Source of the DNA: Acidimicrobiales bacterium | Lineage (GTDB): Bacteria > Actinomycetota > Acidimicrobiia > Acidimicrobiales > SZUA-35 | Assembly (NCBI GenBank): GCA_020629695.1 | Contig: JAHDCV010000013.1 | Span: 30,378 to 67,777, forward strand | Direction of reading: 5' to 3' | DNA: 37,400 nucleotides | The notes under the pieces: model-generated | The model's database searches: none | What the model saw: only the letters and a program-made list of their open reading frames with translations | Told to the model about the DNA's origin: nothing | Program-made: the position numbers and the translations under genes | Shown here: positions 21,248-28,883 of the stretch, one piece after another | How the letters are laid out: each line of letters opens with the position of its first letter | Position numbering within the stretch: the stretch's first letter is position 1

Positions 21248-22186
21248 CTACAGGCCGAGCTCGCGGGCGAAGTGCTCCACCGTGCGGGCCAGGCCGTCCC
21301 GCAACGCCACCGACGGCTCCCAACCCAGACGGGTCCGGGCGAGTGTCAGATCGGGCCGACGCCGGGTGGGGTCGTCGGTCGGCAGTGGCAGGAACTCGAT
21401 CGGCACGTCGGAGTTCGTCAGCTCGATCACGTGCTCGGCGAGTTCGAGCATCGTGAACTCACCGTCGTTGCCGATGTTGCACGGCGAGGTCAGGTCGGAG
21501 TCGAGCAGCGCCAGCTGGCCGGCGACCTGGTCGTCGACGTAGCAGAAGCTCCGTGTCTGCGAACCGTCGCCGTACATCGTGAGCGGCTCTCCCTTGAGCG
21601 CCTGGGTGATGAAGTTCGACACGACACGGCCGTCATCCGGCCGCATGCGGGGGCCATAGGTGTTGAAGGTCCGCACGATCCGGACATCGAGGTCGTGGTG
21701 CCGCTGATACGAGATCGTCAGCGCCTCGGCGAAGCGCTTGGCCTCGTCGTACATGCTGCGCGGACCGATCGGGTTCACGTTGCCCCAGTAGGACTCGGGC
21801 TGGGGGTGCACCTCGGGGTCGCCGTACACCTCGGAGGTCGAGTTCAGATGGAACGTCGCACCCTTCGCCTTGGCGAGGCCGAGGCAGTTGTGGGTCCCGA
21901 GCGATCCGACCTTCATGATCTGGATCGGAATCCGGGCGAAGTCGATCGGCGACGCCGGCGACGCCAGGTGCATCACGGCGTCGACCGGACCGGGGACCCA
22001 GATGAAGTTCGAGACGTCCTGCTCGACGAACTGGAATCCGTCACGCCCGAACAGATGCTCGATGTTCGCGGTCCGGCCCGTCACCAGGTTGTCGAGGCAC
22101 ACGACCTCGTCCCCGCGTTCGAGCAGACGATCGCACAGGTGCGACCCCAGGAATCCGGCGCCGCCGGTCACCACGATTCGAGCCAT
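21248..22186 (-). CDS. uxs: UDP-glucuronate decarboxylase (UDP-xylose synthase)
   Basis: 312-residue extended SDR. It decarboxylates UDP-glucuronate to UDP-xylose through a 4-keto intermediate. Motifs are GGAGFLG (8-14), SPASP (76-80), TSEVYGDP (117-124), [12 protein letters not shown] (133-144) and the catalytic Tyr146/Lys150. The SPASP and YWGNVNPIG elements are diagnostic of UXS over other epimerases. Its substrate is made by ugd immediately upstream (15-base gap). The ATG at 22186 has a GGAG element 8 bases upstream. Its codon use is like the bulk of the window, unlike ugd. Confidence 0.95.
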   Translation of the reverse strand: MARIVVTGGAGFLGSHLCDRLLERGDEVVCLDNLVTGRTANIEHLFGRDGFQFVEQDVSNFIWVPGPVDAVMHLASPASPIDFARIPIQIMKVGSLGTHNCLGLAKAKGATFHLNSTSEVYGDPEVHPQPESYWGNVNPIGPRSMYDEAKRFAEALTISYQRHHDLDVRIVRTFNTYGPRMRPDDGRVVSNFITQALKGEPLTMYGDGSQTRSFCYVDDQVAGQLALLDSDLTSPCNIGNDGEFTMLELAEHVIELTNSDVPIEFLPLPTDDPTRRRPDLTLARTRLGWEPSVALRDGLARTVEHFARELGL

Positions 22187-22201
22187 CAGATGTCTCCGGT
22201 T

Positions 22202-23470
22202 TCAGCGGCCGATGCCGCGATAGGTGAACCCACGCCGGGTCAACAACGCCCGATCCAACAGATTCCGGCCATCCACAACCGCACGACCCGCCATGTTCTC
22301 GCTGACCTTGTCGAAATCCAGCCAACGGAACTCATCCCACTCCGTCAACACCGCCAACACCTCAGCACCCTCCACCGCCGCGTACGGATCCTGCACGACC
22401 TCGACCTCGGGCAACTCATCCAACGCCTTGTGCACCGCCGGGTCATACGCCCGCACCCGACCACCAGCAGCCACGACCCGCTTCAACACCTCGATCGCCG
22501 GCGACATCCGAAGATCATCCGTCCCCGCCTTGAACGTCAACCCCCACGCACCGACGACCCCATCCGGACCCATCGCCGCGATCACCTTCTCCGCCGTCCG
22601 ATCGAACTGCTCGTCATTGACCGCCAACACCTGACGCAAGAACGAGAAGTCATACCCCGCGTCCTCCGCGATCCGAGCCAACGCGATCGTGTCCTTCGGG
22701 AAACACGAACCACCCCAACCCGGACCCGGCTTCAAGAACTGCTTCCCGATCCGTGTGTCGTACCCCATCCCCAACACCACGTCGTTCACATCCGCGCCGA
22801 CCTTCTCACACAACGTCGCGATCGCATTCACGAACGACAACTTCGTCGCCAGGAACGCATTCGACGCGTACTTGATCGTCTCCGCCGACACCGGATCCGT
22901 CACCATGATCGGCGCCGGCACCTTCTGATACAGCGCCGCCACCCGGATCGCCGCCTCCTGATCATCCGAACCGATCACCACACGATCCGGATTCAAGAAA
23001 TCATCGACCGCCGTCCCCTCACGCAGGAACTCCGGATTCGACACCACCGACACATCACTCCGACCCAACACCCGCGCCACCACACGAGTCGAACCCACCG
23101 GCACCGTCGACTTGTTCACCACCACCGAATCCGCCGGCAACACCGGCCCGATCTCCGCAGCCGCCGCCTCCAGATACGTCAGATCCGCCGCACCATCATC
23201 ACCCTGCGGCGTCGGCACACACAGATAATGGAACTCCGCCCGACGCGACGCCTCGGTCGCACCCAACACGAACTGGATCCGATTGTCCCGCAACGCCTCC
23301 TCGACAATGCGTTCCAACCCCGCCTCCACGATCGGGATCTCACCCGCCTGCAAACGAGCCACCTTGTCCGGATCGATATCCGCACAGATCACGTCATGAC
23401 CCAGATGCGCGAAACACGCACCCGTCGTCAACCCCACATACCCAGTCCCGATCACCGCGATCGTCGCCAT
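22202..23470 (-). CDS. ugd: UDP-glucose 6-dehydrogenase
   Basis: 422 residues. It oxidises UDP-glucose to UDP-glucuronate with two NAD+. Motifs are the N-terminal GTGYVG (8-13), KSTVPVGST (120-128), SNPEFLREGTA, the catalytic Cys256 in GWGGSCFPKD, and GLTFKAGTDDLR in the C-terminal domain. Length is normal. The ATG at 23470 was chosen over an earlier in-frame start (23503) because GGAGGTGTTGTG lies directly before it and MATIAVIGTGYVG is the standard N-terminus. The gene is rich in TTG, GAT, CGT and GGG codons, making its opposite strand C/A-rich; neighbours prefer CTG/CTC and GAC. This matches gmd and may mark a different origin. Confidence 0.97.
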   Translation of the reverse strand: MATIAVIGTGYVGLTTGACFAHLGHDVICADIDPDKVARLQAGEIPIVEAGLERIVEEALRDNRIQFVLGATEASRRAEFHYLCVPTPQGDDGAADLTYLEAAAAEIGPVLPADSVVVNKSTVPVGSTRVVARVLGRSDVSVVSNPEFLREGTAVDDFLNPDRVVIGSDDQEAAIRVAALYQKVPAPIMVTDPVSAETIKYASNAFLATKLSFVNAIATLCEKVGADVNDVVLGMGYDTRIGKQFLKPGPGWGGSCFPKDTIALARIAEDAGYDFSFLRQVLAVNDEQFDRTAEKVIAAMGPDGVVGAWGLTFKAGTDDLRMSPAIEVLKRVVAAGGRVRAYDPAVHKALDELPEVEVVQDPYAAVEGAEVLAVLTEWDEFRWLDFDKVSENMAGRAVVDGRNLLDRALLTRRGFTYRGIGR

Positions 23471-23537
23471 CACAACACCTCCATCGAGGCACGGAACGGC
23501 CACGGGTCAGCCGAGTGGTCTCCGCACCACGGCGTCC

Positions 23538-23565
23538 ACGCTACCAATGCGTCCGGATCAGTGAA
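23538..23565 (-). promoter_or_regulatory. Possible promoter for the ugd-uxs-GT4 operon
   Basis: On the minus strand, TTCACT (23560-23565) and TAGCGT (23538-23543) are separated by 16 bases and lie 68 bases before the ugd ATG, downstream of the LCP terminator hairpin. Matches to consensus are partial. Confidence 0.3.
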
Positions 23566-23589
23566 CCCGGCGAACTACCCAGGGCACGA

Positions 23590-23610
23590 GCACCCCTCGA
23601 ACAGGGGTGC
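23590..23610 (-). terminator. Hairpin downstream of the LCP gene
   Basis: gcacccct (23590-23597) pairs perfectly with aggggtgc (23603-23610) across a 5-base loop, 5 bases past the LCP stop codon. No T-tract follows. It probably separates the TPK-LCP transcript from the ugd operon. Confidence 0.6.
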
Positions 23611-23615
23611 CGCCG

Positions 23616-25115
23616 TCAGCGGCAGGTGGCGGCCGGATCCACCGGCGCTTCGGCCGGGAGTCCGGTGGCCGGGGTGCCGAGCGTGGTCGGAGTGGCGGCC
23701 GACTCGGATGAGCCGTCGGCGGTGTCGTCGGCCACGGTCGTGGTCGTGGCCGGCTCGGCCGAGGTCGGCCCGACCAGCACCTCGATCGTCCGGGGCGGGA
23801 GTTCGGCGACCCGGACGAGCTGCCCGCCGATGACCTCGACGATGAGCGGGGCCGCGTCGGTCGCTGCTGCGTGGTGTCGCACACTCACGCCGTCGGCGGC
23901 GACGTCGAGCAGGTCGACCGCGGCACCGATCTCGGCGGCGTAGCCCGCCGCCCGGAGGCCCGCCAGGACCGACTCGACCCGCTCGACCCGCGCCGGGTCG
24001 TCGATCTCTCCCCCGGCGGCACGGACGATGACCCGCACCGTCGCCGGGTCGTCGGCGGGCACACCACGGAACAGTGCGATCACGGGAGCGGCGTCGGCTT
24101 CGACCTCGAACACCACCCAGGTCGAGCCGACCCGGCCGAGTTCGACGGGCAGGGAGTAGGTCGCCAGCTCATCGGGTTCGAACTGCCGGTAGGTGGTTCC
24201 GAGATCCAGGAGCAACGCCGGCGTGAGCGCCTCGTCGATCACGACCGCGTCGAGCCCGGCATCGACGAGACCGGCGAAGACGGACGGGTTCCGAGCACCG
24301 CGGTCGATGGCCGTGCGCAGGAGGCGGCGGAGGAAGTCCTGCTGCCGGGCGATCCGGTCAAGATCCGAGTTCGCGTCGTCCCGCCAGACGCCGTCGTCAC
24401 CCTGGGTCTGGTAGAAGCGGCTCCGGACGTAGGCCAGCGCTTCGTCGGGACCGAAGGCGTGGCAACCGGCATCGGTGAAGAAGCCGGTCTGGCTGGCTCC
24501 GGTCGCTTCGTTGAAGTCCCTCGCCGGTCGGTCGAACCAGACCGAGACGTCACCGACGGCGCCGACGAGGTCCGCGAAGCCCGCGAAGTCGACGCTCACG
24601 AAGTGATGGATCGGGATACCGAACCGTTCGGTGATCGTGGCCGTCAACGTCTCGGGCCCACCGAAGGCGTAGGCCGCGTTGATCTTGCGGTCGACCGGGG
24701 CGGTCTCGCTCGGCAACTGCACGGGCCCCCACAGATCGCGTGGCAGCGCGAGCAACGAGATCGTGCCCGAGCGCTCGTCGAGGCGGGCGATCATGATCAC
24801 GTCGCCGTTGCGTTCGCCCTGCCGGCCGATGTTGCGGTCGTCGTCGTCGCCGAGCCCCTCGCCCGAGTCCGATCCGACGAGCAGCACGTTCAGGACGCGG
24901 TTCCCACCGCTCGCCGCCGGATCCGGCGTGGCGAGGGCGCCGCCGATCTCGACCCGGTTCACCGACGAGGCCTGGGCCTCGGCGTAGCGCAGCGTCCACG
25001 CGGAGCCGAGTGCCGCGGTGATCGCCACGAGGTTCACGCCGATGAGCAGCCGTTGCCACCAACGCCGACGCGGCCGACCGCGCCACGACGTCGGCACCGG
25101 CCGCTCGCCCGTCAC
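23616..25115 (-). CDS. LytR-CpsA-Psr family protein with LytR C-terminal domain
   Basis: 499 residues. A short basic cytoplasmic tail precedes one membrane segment (about 23-41), so the rest is extracytoplasmic. The LCP domain starts near residue 73: VLLVGSDS (77-84), R101 and D105 (in ERNGD), LALPRDLW (122-129) and KINAAYAFGG (144-153). These are the polyprenyl-phosphate and catalytic elements of enzymes that transfer lipid-linked glycopolymers to the cell wall. A LytR_C-like domain lies near 365-450, followed by a Thr/Ala-rich tail. It starts with a GTG at 25115 that overlaps the TPK stop (GTGA). Placed just before the UDP-sugar and glycosyltransferase genes, it is a good candidate for attaching their glycan. 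Confidence 0.93.
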   Translation of the reverse strand: MTGERPVPTSWRGRPRRRWWQRLLIGVNLVAITAALGSAWTLRYAEAQASSVNRVEIGGALATPDPAASGGNRVLNVLLVGSDSGEGLGDDDDRNIGRQGERNGDVIMIARLDERSGTISLLALPRDLWGPVQLPSETAPVDRKINAAYAFGGPETLTATITERFGIPIHHFVSVDFAGFADLVGAVGDVSVWFDRPARDFNEATGASQTGFFTDAGCHAFGPDEALAYVRSRFYQTQGDDGVWRDDANSDLDRIARQQDFLRRLLRTAIDRGARNPSVFAGLVDAGLDAVVIDEALTPALLLDLGTTYRQFEPDELATYSLPVELGRVGSTWVVFEVEADAAPVIALFRGVPADDPATVRVIVRAAGGEIDDPARVERVESVLAGLRAAGYAAEIGAAVDLLDVAADGVSVRHHAAATDAAPLIVEVIGGQLVRVAELPPRTIEVLVGPTSAEPATTTTVADDTADGSSESAATPTTLGTPATGLPAEAPVDPAATCR

Positions 25116-25783
25116 CGCGGCTGCACCGCCAGCACAACACCGCGATCGACGGTGAGGACCGCGAGCGGCGATTCGAACTCGTTCGACACACCGAGGGAGG
25201 AACCCGGATCGAGCCGAGCCTGGTCGAGCGGCCATCGGACCCCGGAGATCGAGACGCCATCGGCCGGACCTCCGACGGCGAGCAGCGTGAGGTTGTCGCC
25301 GACGCCGCCGGTGAGGGTCCGCCGTCCGCGGACCACGACGACCCGCGCCGTGGCGTCACGAAGCTCCACCTGCGCGCCGATCCACCGATCGCTCGTGAGC
25401 AGCAACACGTTGGCCAGCTCGTGATCGAGGCGGCCACCGAGCGCTCCGACCACGATCACCTGGCGGACACCGAGCTCCATCGCCACCTCGAGCGCGAGCT
25501 CGAGATCGGTGGCGTCCTTGTCGGCCCGATGACGGCGGATCTCGGTGCCGGCCGCCTCGGCGTCGGCCAACCGACGAGCGGAGACCGAATCGAAGTCGCC
25601 GACCGCGACGTGCACCTCCACGCCCAGGGTGGCCGCATGGTCGAGGCCGGAGTCGGCGGCGATCACGACGGCGCCGGCGGGTAGTGCGTCCGCCTCGAGT
25701 CCGGGGGCATCGCCACCGCAGAACACGACGGCGACCTCGGGACCGTCGTCGCCGCGTGCGGGGTCGGGGGTCTCGTCCGTCAC
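25112..25783 (-). CDS. Thiamine pyrophosphokinase family protein
   Basis: 223 residues. The family transfers pyrophosphate from ATP to thiamine to give thiamine diphosphate. Motifs are AADSGLDHA (43-51), GDFDSV (62-67), DKDATDLELAL (88-98) and GALGGRLDH (113-121), with a C-terminal beta-sandwich ending in LTVDRGVVLAV. The GTG at 25783 is preceded at 7 bases by TACGCT (25791-25796), so the mRNA is probably leaderless; the long upstream open frame in phase does not look like protein. The stop overlaps the LCP start (GTGA). The coupling of a cofactor kinase to a wall ligase is unusual. Confidence 0.92.
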   Translation of the reverse strand: MTDETPDPARGDDGPEVAVVFCGGDAPGLEADALPAGAVVIAADSGLDHAATLGVEVHVAVGDFDSVSARRLADAEAAGTEIRRHRADKDATDLELALEVAMELGVRQVIVVGALGGRLDHELANVLLLTSDRWIGAQVELRDATARVVVVRGRRTLTGGVGDNLTLLAVGGPADGVSISGVRWPLDQARLDPGSSLGVSNEFESPLAVLTVDRGVVLAVQPR

Positions 25784-25790
25784 CCGGACG

Positions 25791-25796
25791 AGCGTA
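25791..25796 (-). promoter_or_regulatory. -10-like hexamer for leaderless TPK gene
   Basis: TACGCT on the minus strand lies 7 bases before the GTG at 25783. There is no Shine-Dalgarno. It is divergent from the similar element of the SdpI gene at 25865-25870. Confidence 0.4.
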
Positions 25797-25864
25797 GGTG
25801 CCGCGGCCGGCCGATCGAGACCACGGCACCGAAACCCACGGCATCCGTCGACCCGGCGCCCTCC

Positions 25865-25870
25865 TAGGCT
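25865..25870 (+). promoter_or_regulatory. -10-like hexamer for leaderless sdpI-like gene
   Basis: TAGGCT lies 6 bases before the GTG at 25877, with no Shine-Dalgarno. It is the same hexamer as that upstream of rmd. Confidence 0.4.
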
Positions 25871-25876
25871 CGTGCC

Positions 25877-26287
25877 GTGACCGTGATCGCCGCCGAACGC
25901 CTGCCCTGGGTGCCGGCGATCGTGCTCGCCGTCACGATGGTTCCCGCCGGTCTGATCGTGGCCTGGCTCGCCCTCCGGCTCACCCGTGGCGGCATCGAGC
26001 GCAATCGACTGCTCGGCCTCCGCACGAACGCCACCATGGCGTCCGACGTCGCCTGGCGGATCGGTCAGGAGGCGTTCGGTCGCTGGGGTGTGGCCGCCGG
26101 CCTCGGTCCGACGATCGTCGGCCTCGGGCTCCTGCTGCGACCTCCCGAATCGGTGGCGCTGCCGGTGGCGATGGCCTCGTTCGCCTGGTTGGTCGGGCTG
26201 GTCGGTATCGGTGCGTTCCTGGGCGACCTGGCGGCTCGTGATGCCGCGGCCGAGGCGACCGCGACCGATCAGTCGGACACGGCGTGA
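25877..26287 (+). CDS. SdpI-family small membrane protein
   Basis: 136 residues with three predicted membrane segments (about 13-35, 72-90 and 93-115). The loop after the first segment carries RNRLLGLRTNAT followed by SD and a Trp, the conserved pattern of the SdpI/YhfL family. In Bacillus the family founder gives immunity to a toxic peptide; most actinobacterial homologues are uncharacterised and no toxin gene is visible here. The start is a GTG at 25877. The 3' end overlaps the convergent YceH-like gene by 19 bases. Confidence 0.8.
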   Translation: MTVIAAERLPWVPAIVLAVTMVPAGLIVAWLALRLTRGGIERNRLLGLRTNATMASDVAWRIGQEAFGRWGVAAGLGPTIVGLGLLLRPPESVALPVAMASFAWLVGLVGIGAFLGDLAARDAAAEATATDQSDTA

Positions 26288-26946
26288 TCCTCGTCGGCCG
26301 ACACCGACGCCTCGTCGGCCTCCGTGGCCATCCCGAGCTCGGCCTCGAGGCGCTGCATCCGGGCCTCGAGCTGCTCGACCCTGGCCAGCAGTTGCGCCCT
26401 GGTGGCGCCACCGTCGAGGGACGCCGACGGCTCGGGGACAGCGCTGATCGTGGGCGACGCGATGCTGCCGAGGGTGTGGACCCACCGGTTCTGACTCTGC
26501 CCGGGACCGCGCCCCAGATCCTCGACGAGCGGCGTGTCGCGTTGGAGCAAACCGACCAGCACCTCGTCGACCGCCTCGACGGAGTCGAACCCGACATACC
26601 TCTCGGTCCGTGTGCGCAACTCCCCCGGGGTCTGCGGGCCGCGTAGGAGGAGCACGGCGAGCACCGCCGCCGCACGATCGCCGAGCTCGAGTGCTTCGTC
26701 GGCCACGTGTCGGTGTTTGACGGTGCGACCCGAGCCGGTGATCGATCGGGCGAGGCCGGCCTGGCGGAGCTCGAGCATCGCCTCGTTGACGGTCCGTTCG
26801 TCGAACGAGACGACCGGGTCGCGGTTGGTCTTCTGATTGCACGCGGCGACCAGGGCGTTGGTCGTCAAGGGGTAGTGGTCCGGGGTCGTGGCCGCCTTCT
26901 CCATCAGGCAACCCAACACTCGGATCTCGGCAACGGTCAGCTCCAT
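26269..26946 (-). CDS. YceH-like DUF480 winged-helix protein
   Basis: 225 residues. The N-terminal part (1-80) carries the DUF480 signature: VLGCLMEKAATTPDHYPLT (10-28) and ALVAACNQKTNRDPV (31-45), then a basic GRTVKHRH. A second winged-helix-like region (about 85-145) follows, then a variable linker and a C-terminal coiled coil (about 188-212) rich in Leu/Glu/Arg. The family is thought to be DNA-binding but its targets are poorly known. The ATG at 26946 has GGGAGG 8 bases upstream. A 7-bp inverted repeat lies 22 bases before the start and could be an operator. Confidence 0.9.
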   Translation of the reverse strand: MELTVAEIRVLGCLMEKAATTPDHYPLTTNALVAACNQKTNRDPVVSFDERTVNEAMLELRQAGLARSITGSGRTVKHRHVADEALELGDRAAAVLAVLLLRGPQTPGELRTRTERYVGFDSVEAVDEVLVGLLQRDTPLVEDLGRGPGQSQNRWVHTLGSIASPTISAVPEPSASLDGGATRAQLLARVEQLEARMQRLEAELGMATEADEASVSADEDHAVSD

Positions 26947-26968
26947 CGAGGTACCTCCCAGCTCGTGT

Positions 26969-26991
26969 GAACACTCACCTTGGCAGTGTTC
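26969..26991. promoter_or_regulatory. Inverted repeat in divergent promoter region
   Basis: gaacact (26969-26975) and agtgttc (26985-26991) form a perfect 7-bp inverted repeat with a 9-base spacer, in the 112-base region between the DUF480 gene and the hydrolase gene. The size is right for a dimeric repressor site. The adjacent DUF480 winged-helix protein is one candidate to bind it. Confidence 0.4.
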
Positions 26992-27058
26992 GAGGTGGGT
27001 CGCCGGGACCCCCTCGGCCCGTTGGCGTCGCCACCTCGACCTCGACCAGTCTGTCCGG

Positions 27059-27901
27059 GTGCCCGACCCGGTCCCCATCTGCATCCCGACGCCCCACCGA
27101 CTCGACCTCGTCGGCGATGAGTGGCCCGGGACGCGTCGCCCCGTCGTGTTCGCACACGGTGGCGGGCAGACGCGGCACTCGTGGGGCGCGACCGCCGCTC
27201 GCCTGGCCGAAGGAGGTCACCGCACCCTGGTGTATGACCAGCGCGGCCACGGCGACTCGGGCTGGCATCCCGACGGACGGTACGGCTTCGAGGACTTCGC
27301 CGCCGACGTCCCGTCGGTCGTCGGCCACGTCGGTGAACCCGTCGTCTGGGTCGGTGCCTCGCTCGGCGGCATGGCCGGCCTGCTCGCTGCCGGGACCACG
27401 GACATCTCGGCGCTGATCCTCGTCGACATCACCCACCGACCGAGTGCGGATGGGGTCGGACGCATCCTCGAGTTCATGCGAGCCGACCTGGACGACGGCT
27501 TCGCCTCGTTGGAGGCCGCGGCCGACGCGGTCGCCGCCTACCAGCCGCACCGCACCAATCGTTCCGACCCCGAGGGCCTGCGAAAGAACCTCCGGCAGGG
27601 CGACGACGGACGCTGGCGTTGGCACTGGGATCCCCGCTTCATGGCCGAACGCGGCCCCACGGCGGACGCCGAGCGCTACGAACGCCTCGAGCGGGCGCTG
27701 GGTGCGCTGTCGTGTCCGATCCTGCTCGTGCGGGGGCGGCTGTCCGACCTCGTCACCGAGGAGGAGGTGGCGGCGTTCCGGGAGGTCGCGCCGCATGCCG
27801 ACGTCGTCGACGTGAGCGGTGCCGCCCACATGGTCGCCGGCGACCGGAACGACGTCTTCACCGCCGCCGTCATCGACTGGCTCGCCGACCTCGACCTCTG
27901 A
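27059..27901 (+). CDS. Alpha/beta-fold hydrolase
   Basis: 280 residues. The oxyanion-hole motif HGGG (33-36), DQRGHGDSG (60-68), the nucleophile elbow GASLGG (Ser101), and a late His in GAAHMVAGD complete the fold; the acid is probably the Asp in RGRLSDLVT. The family includes esterases, epoxide hydrolases and haloalkane dehalogenases, and the substrate cannot be chosen from the sequence. The GTG at 27059 was preferred because the coding character begins there; the upstream in-frame stretch overlaps the DUF480 promoter. The start is uncertain by a few codons. The end overlaps the convergent HNH gene by 32 bases. Confidence 0.88.
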   Translation: MPDPVPICIPTPHRLDLVGDEWPGTRRPVVFAHGGGQTRHSWGATAARLAEGGHRTLVYDQRGHGDSGWHPDGRYGFEDFAADVPSVVGHVGEPVVWVGASLGGMAGLLAAGTTDISALILVDITHRPSADGVGRILEFMRADLDDGFASLEAAADAVAAYQPHRTNRSDPEGLRKNLRQGDDGRWRWHWDPRFMAERGPTADAERYERLERALGALSCPILLVRGRLSDLVTEEEVAAFREVAPHADVVDVSGAAHMVAGDRNDVFTAAVIDWLADLDL

Positions 27902-28388
27902 TCCGACGATCGCCGACCTTCGGTCGCCCCGGATCGGCGGCGCCGGTCACCGTCAACCGCACCACGTGGGTCCCGACCCCGGTGGGTTCGGTCCAGCCGC
28001 GCCACTCCCCGCCCACGAAGGCACACGCACGATCGACCGCCCAGGTCGATCCCGCTCGGGCCCGGTCCTCGCTGGGGAAGACCGCGACGGTCTCGACCGA
28101 GCCCGGTCGACGGACGAGGCGGGCGATGGCGGTCCACAGTGCACTCGTGTCGAGTGCACCCAACTCCTCCGGCCAGCGCAGTTCGGGCAACGTGTCGGCG
28201 CGACGGCCGTTGCAGCGTCGATGCGCCAGACGCAGGTTGTCGGGTCGGGTCGCCCCGCCGCGACTACGGGGAACGACGTGATCGACCGTCGGTGCGTGGG
28301 GTGAGTGACTCGGCGCGTCCGGGTCGACGGGCCGATCACACAACCAGCACACCCAACCATCCCGAACCCCGAGGTCGCGGGCCTTCAC
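27870..28388 (-). CDS. HNH endonuclease family protein
   Basis: 172 residues. Near the N-terminus is a zinc-type HNH module: CWLC (14-17), VDHVVPRSRGG (35-45) with the catalytic-type DH, NLRLAHRRCNGRR (51-63) with the HNH Asn and a second Cys. The C-terminal half (about 75-172) has no recognisable domain and ends in a basic tail. Such proteins are common in actinobacteria and most are not tied to mobile elements; nothing mobile is seen here. The start is a GTG at 28388, 10 bases after the stop of the HIT gene, so both are likely co-transcribed. Confidence 0.88.
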   Translation of the reverse strand: MKARDLGVRDGWVCWLCDRPVDPDAPSHSPHAPTVDHVVPRSRGGATRPDNLRLAHRRCNGRRADTLPELRWPEELGALDTSALWTAIARLVRRPGSVETVAVFPSEDRARAGSTWAVDRACAFVGGEWRGWTEPTGVGTHVVRLTVTGAADPGRPKVGDRRIRGRGRRASR

Positions 28389-28398
28389 CGTGGAACCG

Positions 28399-28830
28399 CT
28401 ACTCGCCGATCACGGCCTCGGCGTGACCGGCCGCACGCAGGGCCGCTCGCAACTCCGTCGCCGCCGCATCGAGGTCATCGGCGCGGGGTGAGGTGTCTGC
28501 GTTCCGGAAGTCCAGATCGGCCATCGAGTCGAGCGGGACCACGTGCACGTGGGTGTGCGGCACCTCGAAGCCCGCGATCATCAGACCGATCCGGGCAGCC
28601 TCGGGCTCGACCACGCGGAGGGCTCGACCGATCGTGTGCGCCACCCCCATCAGATGCGCGACCGTCTCGGCGTCCAGGTCGGTCCACTGATCGACCTCGG
28701 CGACCGGGATCACGAGTGTGTGGCCCCGGTGCAGTGGCCGGATGTCCAACATCGCGAAACACGTGTCATCCGACCAGACGATGCGTCCGGGGATCTCGCC
28801 AGCGCGGATACGGGAGAAGATCGTGGGCAT
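28399..28830 (-). CDS. HIT-family nucleotide hydrolase/transferase
   Basis: 143 residues. The histidine triad HTHVHVVP (92-99; H92, H94, H96) defines the family of nucleoside phosphoramidases and dinucleotide hydrolases. The N-terminus has the usual FSRIRAGEIPGRIVWSDD followed by FAMLDIRPLHRGHTLVIP. Length is typical of HinT-like proteins. The ATG at 28830 is preceded at 6 bases by TACGAT (28837-28842) with no ribosome binding site, so it is probably leaderless. It is divergent from the enoyl-CoA hydratase family gene. Confidence 0.94.
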   Translation of the reverse strand: MPTIFSRIRAGEIPGRIVWSDDTCFAMLDIRPLHRGHTLVIPVAEVDQWTDLDAETVAHLMGVAHTIGRALRVVEPEAARIGLMIAGFEVPHTHVHVVPLDSMADLDFRNADTSPRADDLDAAATELRAALRAAGHAEAVIGE

Positions 28831-28836
28831 GGCGAG

Positions 28837-28842
28837 ATCGTA
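28837..28842 (-). promoter_or_regulatory. -10-like hexamer for leaderless HIT gene
   Basis: TACGAT on the minus strand lies 6 bases before the ATG at 28830. On the other strand CAGGAT (28872-28877) lies 6 bases before the ATG at 28884. The two starts are only 53 bases apart. Confidence 0.4.
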
Positions 28843-28883
28843 CGGGCTGGCGCCCGGCCGAATCACGCCGTCAGGATGTGCCC

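Noticed and set aside
20468-23833. Very long open frame on the plus strand (over 1100 codons) across the glycosyltransferase, uxs and ugd genes
   Set aside because: It is antisense to five well-supported genes. Its predicted protein is low-complexity, Arg/His/Thr-rich, and follows from the codon bias of the opposite strand.
25877-26287. SdpI-like protein as toxin immunity gene
   Set aside because: No small toxin gene or SdpR-like regulator of the Bacillus type is nearby; family membership alone does not show immunity.
25784-26974. In-frame upstream extension of the TPK gene to 26974
   Set aside because: It would run antisense through the SdpI and DUF480 regions; the family N-terminus starts near 25783, right after a promoter-like hexamer.
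27870-28388. HNH protein as part of a mobile element or homing endonuclease
   Set aside because: No intron, intein, transposase or terminal repeats are seen around it, and it sits in a tidy operon with a HIT gene.
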